The notes beneath the pieces were generated by a model. It was given only the letters and a program-made list of their open reading frames with translations. It did no database searches and had not been told where the DNA came from. Of a stretch of DNA of 64,000 bases, positions 57,653-64,000 are shown one piece after another; within the stretch, counting starts at the first letter, position 1, and every line of letters starts with the position of its first letter. Location: assembly GCF_029690045.1 (NCBI RefSeq), contig NZ_CP121464.1, forward strand, positions 992,001 through 1,056,000, written 5' to 3'. The DNA is from Janthinobacterium rivuli. GTDB lineage: Bacteria; Pseudomonadota; Gammaproteobacteria; Burkholderiales; Burkholderiaceae_D. A program made the translations under genes and the position numbers.

Positions 57653-59137
57653 TTAAATACCGGCAGGGCTGCGCGTATGCCAGTCCGTCACTTGCTGGAA
57701 CTGGTGGGCCACGTTCAGCAGCCTGGCTTCGCCAAAGTAATTGCCAATGATTTGCAGGCCGACGGGGCGCTTGCCGTTTTTCTCGCCTTCGCCAAAGCCG
57801 CAAGGGATCGACATGCCGGGCAGGCCGGCCAGGCTGGTCGACAGGGTGTAGATGTCGGCCAGGTAGTTCGCCACCGGGTCGTCCGTCTTGTCGCCCAGGT
57901 CCCAGGCGACGGTCGGCGCGACCGGTCCCATGATGACGTCGCAGACGGCGTTCGGGCCATTCAGGACGGCGTCGAAATCCTGCGCGATCAGGCGGCGGAT
58001 CTTTTGCGCCTTCAGGTAGTAGGCGTCGTAGTAGCCGTGGCACAGCACATAGGTGCCGACCATGATGCGGCGCTGCACTTCCGGGCCGAAGCCCTGCGCG
58101 CGCGACTTTTTGTACATGTCCTGCAAGTCCTTGTACTCGGTGGCGCGGTGGCCGTAGCGCACGCCGTCGTAGCGCGACAGGTTCGACGACGCTTCGGCCG
58201 GGGCGATCATGTAATAGGCGGGAATCGACAGGGCGGTGTTTGGCAGCGAGATGTCGACCAGGGTGGCGCCCAGCTTTTCATACTGCGCCAGCGCGCCGCG
58301 CACGGCCGCTTCCACGTCCTTGGCCAGGCCCTCGCCGAAGTATTCGCGCGGCACGCCGATGCGCAGGCCCGTGAGGGGTTGTCCCAGTTCGCGCGAAAAA
58401 TCTTCCGCCACGCCGCCCTGTTCCGGCGACAGGCTGGTCGAGTCGCGCTCATCGAACCCGGCCATGGCCGTGAGCAGCAGGGCGCAGTCTTCGGCCGAGC
58501 GGGCCATTGGGCCGCCCTGGTCGAGCGACGAGGCAAAGGCGATCATGCCGAAGCGCGAGACGCGGCCATACGTCGGCTTGATGCCGGTGATGCCGCAAAA
58601 AGCGGCAGGCTGGCGGATCGAACCGCCCGTGTCGGTGCCGGTGGCCGCCGGTGTCAGGCCAGCCGCCACGGCCGCCGCCGAGCCGCCGGACGAGCCGCCC
58701 GGTACGGCGTTTTTGTCCCACGGGTTCTGTACGGCGCCGAAGGCCGAATTCTCGTTGCCGGAGCCCATGGCGAATTCATCGCAGTTAACTTTACCCAGGG
58801 TGACCATGCCGGCCGCCTGGAATTTCTCCACCACGGTGGCGTCAAACGGGCTGGCGTAGTCGGCCAGCATTTTCGAGCCGGCCGTCGTGCGCCAGCCTTT
58901 CGTGACGAACAAGTCCTTGTGCGCGATCGGCACGCCCGTCAATGGCGTGGCCGTGCCGGCGGCGATGCGCGCATCCGCTTCGGCAGCTTGCGCCAGGGTC
59001 AGGGCACGGTCGACGTGCAAAAAGGCGTTCGAGTTGTCCGCTGCGATGCGGTCGAGGAAATGCGTCGCCAGCGCAACGGCGGAAATTTCCTTGTTCTGCA
59101 AGAGCGTGGACAGCTGTTTGATGGATTTTGTATGCAT
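57653..59137 (-). CDS. gatA: Aspartyl/glutamyl-tRNA amidotransferase subunit A
   Basis: 494 residues, amidase signature family. The Ser-cisSer-Lys triad is visible: Lys in [14 protein letters not shown], cis-Ser in [14 protein letters not shown] and nucleophile Ser in [16 protein letters not shown]. It releases ammonia from glutamine for GatB. It lies 52 bases after gatC. Confidence 0.96.
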   Translation of the reverse strand: MHTKSIKQLSTLLQNKEISAVALATHFLDRIAADNSNAFLHVDRALTLAQAAEADARIAAGTATPLTGVPIAHKDLFVTKGWRTTAGSKMLADYASPFDATVVEKFQAAGMVTLGKVNCDEFAMGSGNENSAFGAVQNPWDKNAVPGGSSGGSAAAVAAGLTPAATGTDTGGSIRQPAAFCGITGIKPTYGRVSRFGMIAFASSLDQGGPMARSAEDCALLLTAMAGFDERDSTSLSPEQGGVAEDFSRELGQPLTGLRIGVPREYFGEGLAKDVEAAVRGALAQYEKLGATLVDISLPNTALSIPAYYMIAPAEASSNLSRYDGVRYGHRATEYKDLQDMYKKSRAQGFGPEVQRRIMVGTYVLCHGYYDAYYLKAQKIRRLIAQDFDAVLNGPNAVCDVIMGPVAPTVAWDLGDKTDDPVANYLADIYTLSTSLAGLPGMSIPCGFGEGEKNGKRPVGLQIIGNYFGEARLLNVAHQFQQVTDWHTRSPAGI

Positions 59138-59189
59138 GGCGTTTCTATTTTGATATTCGACGGGAAGGCAACAGCATGGAGCGGCGCAG

Positions 59190-59492
59190 TTACTCGATCA
59201 CTTTTGGCACGAGATACAGGCCATCCTGTACCTTTGGCGCCACGGCCTGGTAGGCGTCGCGGCGGTTTTGTTCCGTGGCGATGTCTTCGCGCAGGCGCAG
59301 GGCGATATTGTCCATGTGGGCGGCCAGCGGGTGGCTCAGGGGCGCCACGCCATCGGTATTGACAGCTTGCATTTGTTCCGCGAGTGCAAAAATCTTGTTC
59401 AATTGGGCCAAAGACGTGACGGCCTGGTCGTCGGCCATTTCAAGTTGGGCCAGGTGGGCGATGCGTTTTACGTCGGAGAGTGTCAGGGACAT
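59190..59492 (-). CDS. gatC: Aspartyl/glutamyl-tRNA amidotransferase subunit C
   Basis: 100 residues, the small scaffold subunit that links GatA and Gat[20 protein letters not shown] at the N-terminus and [34 protein letters not shown] at the C-terminus are typical. The start at 59492 is the family N-terminus; the frame is open upstream to 59639. It is divergent from mreB. Confidence 0.93.
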   Translation of the reverse strand: MSLTLSDVKRIAHLAQLEMADDQAVTSLAQLNKIFALAEQMQAVNTDGVAPLSHPLAAHMDNIALRLREDIATEQNRRDAYQAVAPKVQDGLYLVPKVIE

Positions 59493-60886
<1,394 letters not shown>

Positions 60887-60896
60887 TCTGACAGAA

Positions 60897-60924
60897 GGGC
60901 CGGAAACCAATCCGGCCTTTTTTT
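60897..60924 (+). terminator. Intrinsic terminator between mreB and mreC
   Basis: Stem GGCCGG / CCGGCC with an eight-base loop and seven T, 11 bases after the mreB stop. It should separate most mreB transcription from mreC-mreD-mrdA. Confidence 0.85.
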
Positions 60925-60994
60925 GGTTTTGGCGCCGGCGTCTGACCGGGGCCTGCACGTTGGCGCACTGCGCCTGGCCTGATCATTGGAAGTC

Positions 60995-62050
60995 ATGGAA
61001 TACAGTCCTCCGCCACTTTTCAAACAAGGCGCCTCCGCCCGCGTCAAGATGATGGTGTTCGCCGGCATTTCTATCGCCCTGCTACTGGTCGATTCGCGCA
61101 TGCACGCGCTGACGGCCGTGCGCCAGGCAGTCGGCACCGTGCTGTATCCGGTGCAGATGGCGGCCCTGGTGCCGCGCGACGTGGCGCTTGGCGTCGGCAA
61201 TTACTTTTCTTCGCTGTCCGCCCTGGAAAAACAGGTGCGCGACCTGAAACACGAACAGATCGCCTCGGCGCAGATCCTGCAGCAGGCGCAGCTCAACATC
61301 GTTGAAAACAACCACTTGCGCAAATTGATGGAAGCGCGCGAGCGCGTGCCCGTCAAGACCATGATGGCTGAAGTGCTGTACGACACGCGCGATTCGGCCA
61401 CGCGCAAGATCGTGCTCGATCGCGGTATCCAGCATGGCGTGGAACTGGGCCGCCCCGTGATCGACAACCTCGGTGTGGTGGGGCAGGTCACGCGCGTGTT
61501 CCCGTTCACCTCCGAAGTGACCTTGCTGACGGATGAAGAGCAGGCCATTCCCGTGCAGCTGCTGCGCAATGGCGTGCGCAGCGTGGCCATCGGGCGCGGC
61601 AAGTCCGGCACCATGGAGCTGCGCTTCACGGCCCCCAGCGCCGACATCCAGATCGGCGACATCGTCATTACCTCGGGCCTCGACGGCCTGTATCCTGCCG
61701 GCCTGGCCGTGGCGCGCGTGACCCTGGTCGAGCGCAATGCACATGGCCCGTTCGGCCGCGTCGTGTGTCAGCCGCTGGCCGGCATCGAACGCAACACCCA
61801 GCTGCTCATCCTGATGACGTCGCCGGAAATTCCACCGCGTCCGCCCGCTGAAGATATCAAGACGGGCCGCAAGATCGCCGGCAAGATGGCGCCGATCAAG
61901 GACCCGGCCAAGGAGGCCGCCGCTGCGGTGCCGGCCGCCGCGCCTGCCGCCAAGCCGCCTGCCGCCAACACGGCTGCGCCCGCACCCGCAAAACCTGCGA
62001 CGCCAGCGCCTGCACCTGCCGCCGTGCCACCGAAGGAAGCGACACGATGA
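60995..62050 (+). CDS. mreC: Rod shape-determining protein MreC
   Basis: 351 residues. A membrane helix lies at about residues 20-38, a periplasmic coiled coil follows (LEKQVRDLKHEQIASAQILQ and the next 25 residues), then two beta domains with DRGIQHGVELGRPVIDNLGVVGQV. The last 45 residues are Ala/Pro-rich and probably disordered. It links MreB to wall enzymes. ATG 60995 is preferred; TTG 60986 is in frame. mreD overlaps its stop. Confidence 0.93.
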   Translation: MEYSPPPLFKQGASARVKMMVFAGISIALLLVDSRMHALTAVRQAVGTVLYPVQMAALVPRDVALGVGNYFSSLSALEKQVRDLKHEQIASAQILQQAQLNIVENNHLRKLMEARERVPVKTMMAEVLYDTRDSATRKIVLDRGIQHGVELGRPVIDNLGVVGQVTRVFPFTSEVTLLTDEEQAIPVQLLRNGVRSVAIGRGKSGTMELRFTAPSADIQIGDIVITSGLDGLYPAGLAVARVTLVERNAHGPFGRVVCQPLAGIERNTQLLILMTSPEIPPRPPAEDIKTGRKIAGKMAPIKDPAKEAAAAVPAAAPAAKPPAANTAAPAPAKPATPAPAPAAVPPKEATR

Positions 62051-62559
62051 ACCGCCCGCATTACATCCTGCTGCCGGTCAGCCCCCTGTTCATCGGGTTT
62101 TCCCTGCTGTGCGCTTTCCTGCTGAACCTGCTTCCATGGGGTCAGTTCGTCGGCGTGCCCGATTTCGTCGCCCTGGTGCTGGTCTTCTGGGGCATCCACC
62201 AGCCGCGCAAGGTCGGTATCGGCGTGGCGTTTTTCATGGGCCTGATGATGGACGTGCACGACTCGACCCTGCTGGGCGAGAATGCGCTGGCCTATACCTT
62301 GCTGTCGTACTTCGCCATCATGATGCACCGCCGCGTGCTGTGGTTCCCCATCATGACGCAGGCGCTGCACGTGCTGCCGCTGCTGCTGCTGACGCAGGCG
62401 CTGCAATTGCTGACGCGTCTGATCGTCTCGGGCCGCTTCCCCGGCTGGCTCAATTTCATCGAGAGCTTCGTCGCCGTCGCCCTGTGGCCCATCGTCACGT
62501 GGATCTTGCTGGCACCGCAGCGCCGCGCCGTGGACCGCGACCATAACCGGCCGATTTGA
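62047..62559 (+). CDS. mreD: Rod shape-determining protein MreD
   Basis: 170 residues with five or six membrane helices, full length for MreD. The segment VALVLVFWGIHQPRKVGIGVAFFMGLMMDV and the following DSTLLGENALAYTLLSYF are family-typical. It works in the elongasome with MreC and penicillin-binding protein 2. It overlaps mreC by four bases (ATGA), and mrdA follows after 12 bases. Confidence 0.92.
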   Translation: MNRPHYILLPVSPLFIGFSLLCAFLLNLLPWGQFVGVPDFVALVLVFWGIHQPRKVGIGVAFFMGLMMDVHDSTLLGENALAYTLLSYFAIMMHRRVLWFPIMTQALHVLPLLLLTQALQLLTRLIVSGRFPGWLNFIESFVAVALWPIVTWILLAPQRRAVDRDHNRPI

Positions 62560-62571
62560 CGGGCGCCTGCA

Positions 62572-64000
62572 ATGACTGAACTTAAGAACACCGAGCGCGA
62601 ACTGCATTTTTTCCGCATGCGCCTGACCATCCTGGGCGCGCTCGTCTTCGTCTGCTTTTCGCTGCTGCTGGCGCGCTTCATCTGGCTGCAGGTGATCAAG
62701 CACGAGGACTACGCGACCAAGGCCGAGGACAACCGTATCGCCGTGGTGCCCATCGTGCCCACGCGCGGCCTGATCCTCGACCGCAACGGCGTGGTCCTGG
62801 CGCGCAATTACTCGGCCTATACGCTGGAAATCACGCCATCGAAATTGAGCGCCAGCCTCGATTCCGTGATCGACGAGCTGTCGACCCTGGTGCAGATCGA
62901 CATCAAGGACCGCCGCCGCTTCAAGAAGCTGCTGGAAGAATCCAAGAATTTCGTCAGCGTGCCGCTGCGCACGCGATTGACGGACGAGGAAGTGGCGCGC
63001 TTCACGGCGCAGCGTTTCCGCTTCCCTGGCGTCGAGGTGCAGGCGCGCCTGTTCCGCCAGTATCCGATGGGCGAGGTGGCGTCGCACGTGGTGGGCTTCA
63101 TCGGCCGCATCAACCGCAATGAAGCGAAGGCGCTGGAAGAGGGCGAGGACGCGGCCAATTACAACGGCACCGACCATATCGGCAAGGAAGGCCTGGAAAA
63201 AAGCTACGAAAAGCAGCTGCATGGCACCACCGGCTATGAAGAGGTGGAAGTGTCGGCCGGCGGGCGCGCCATGCGCACCCTGTCGCGCACGGCCGCCACC
63301 CCTGGCAACAATCTGATCCTGTCGATCGACATCGAGCTGCAGAAGGTGGTCGAGGAAGCGTTCGGCGAATGGCGCGGCGCAGCCGTGGCCATCGACCCGG
63401 CCACGGGCGACATCCTCGCTTACGTGTCCAAGCCAGGCTACGACCCGAACCTGTTCGTCGACGGCATCGACCAGCAAAGCTGGAACGAACTCAATACCTC
63501 GCTGGACCGGCCGATGGTCAACCGTCCCCTGTCCGGCACCTACGCGCCCGGCTCGACCTTCAAGCCCTTCATGGCGCTGGCCGCACTCGAATTGGGCAAG
63601 CGCACGCCGAGCCAGTCGATTTCCGATCCCGGTTTCTTCATCCTCGGCGGCCATACCTTCCGCGATGACAAGGTGGGCGGCCATGGCACGGTGGACATGC
63701 ACAAGTCGATCGTCGTTTCGTGCAACACCTATTACTACCAGCTGGGTCGCGACATGGGCATCGATGCTATCCACGACTTCATGAAACCGTTCGGTTTCGG
63801 CCAGCTGACGGGCATCGACCTGAATAACGAAAAGACGGGTGTGCTGCCGTCGACGGAATGGAAGCGCAACCGCTTCAAGACGCCGCAGCAGAAAAAATGG
63901 GTGGGCGGCGACACGATTTCGGTGAGTAACGGCTCCGGCTACAACTCGTATACACCGCTGCAGATCGCCCACGCGACGGCCAACCTGGCCAATAACGGCG
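62572..64000 (+). CDS. mrdA: Penicillin-binding protein 2 (MrdA), cut by window end
   Basis: Frame starts at ATG 62572 and is still open at 64000, giving 476 residues of an expected 620 or so. A membrane helix lies at about residues 20-40, the N-terminal pedestal has PTRGLILDRNGVVLARN, and the transpeptidase domain begins near residue 240. The active Ser is in APGSTFKPF (SxxK), and the second motif SxN is in VVSCNTYYY. The KTG motif lies beyond the window. It builds lateral peptidoglycan with MreBCD and RodA. Confidence 0.95.
   Translation, partial: MTELKNTERELHFFRMRLTILGALVFVCFSLLLARFIWLQVIKHEDYATKAEDNRIAVVPIVPTRGLILDRNGVVLARNYSAYTLEITPSKLSASLDSVIDELSTLVQIDIKDRRRFKKLLEESKNFVSVPLRTRLTDEEVARFTAQRFRFPGVEVQARLFRQYPMGEVASHVVGFIGRINRNEAKALEEGEDAANYNGTDHIGKEGLEKSYEKQLHGTTGYEEVEVSAGGRAMRTLSRTAATPGNNLILSIDIELQKVVEEAFGEWRGAAVAIDPATGDILAYVSKPGYDPNLFVDGIDQQSWNELNTSLDRPMVNRPLSGTYAPGSTFKPFMALAALELGKRTPSQSISDPGFFILGGHTFRDDKVGGHGTVDMHKSIVVSCNTYYYQLGRDMGIDAIHDFMKPFGFGQLTGIDLNNEKTGVLPSTEWKRNRFKTPQQKKWVGGDTISVSNGSGYNSYTPLQIAHATANLANNG

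Noticed and set aside
61768..63972. Minus-strand open frame of 734 codons across mreC, mreD and mrdA
   Set aside because: Antisense to three clear cell-shape genes, with His/Gln/Arg-rich low-complexity translation.

Overview
The window is a chromosomal segment of a GC-rich betaproteobacterium of the family Oxalobacteraceae. The 16S rRNA at about 25.15-26.68 kb, including its variable region near 25.60 kb, looks most like Janthinobacterium; this rests on recognition, not on a search. Gene content agrees: betaproteobacterial GshA, MetX-MetW, UbiK, ApaG-MltA, a PTS phosphotransfer set without an obvious permease, and GatCAB divergent from MreBCD. There is no prophage, CRISPR array or large island. 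The only mobile DNA seen is a transposase fragment cut by the left edge and a cluster of REP-like palindromes between two 5S genes.

Layout. 0-3 kb: IS1595-family transposase end, a PsiF-like protein, a DUF2058 protein, an unrecognised secreted protein and tRNA-Phe. 3-14 kb: aldo/keto reductase, luciferase-like oxidoreductase, Ubi-type FAD hydroxylase, DsbC, a two-subunit molybdenum hydroxylase with a MocA-like cytidylyltransferase, an M61 peptidase and a diguanylate cyclase. 14-20 kb (minus strand): rpe-gph-trpE-trpG-trpD-trpC, with an unannotated Trp-rich leader peptide and terminator before trpE. 20-24.8 kb: apaG, mltA, a universal stress protein behind two FNR-type sites, an MFS exporter and an enoyl-CoA hydratase. 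24.8-30.8 kb: an rRNA operon (16S, tRNA-Ile, tRNA-Ala, 23S, 5S) followed by a second identical 5S with what looks like its own rRNA-type promoter.

30.8-36.8 kb: DUF1840 protein, lipoprotein, ComM and UbiK on the minus strand, then a sigma54/NtrC-type promoter driving porin-glnK-amtB. 36.9-41.9 kb: gshA-gshB and the phosphotransferase proteins EIIA(Man-type)-HPr-EI. 42-49 kb: metX-metW-ampG-M48 peptidase, a pseudouridine synthase, exonuclease III, pyrE, a tiny GNAT protein and a TauE-type permease. 49.5-56 kb: LysR regulator, alpha/beta hydrolase, small membrane and secreted proteins, a Gfo/Idh/MocA oxidoreductase, a BlaI-BlaR1-like pair and a lipoprotein. 56.1-64 kb: gatC-gatA-gatB (minus) divergent from mreB, mreC-mreD-mrdA; mrdA runs off the right edge.

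Most of the window is ordinary core chromosome. The observations most worth a second look are regulatory and not annotated by simple gene calling: the trp attenuator with a 30-codon leader, the separately promoted second 5S gene next to REP units, a stable-RNA promoter core shared by three loci, and the nitrogen-regulated porin-glnK-amtB promoter. I did not find a convincing wholly new multi-gene system.
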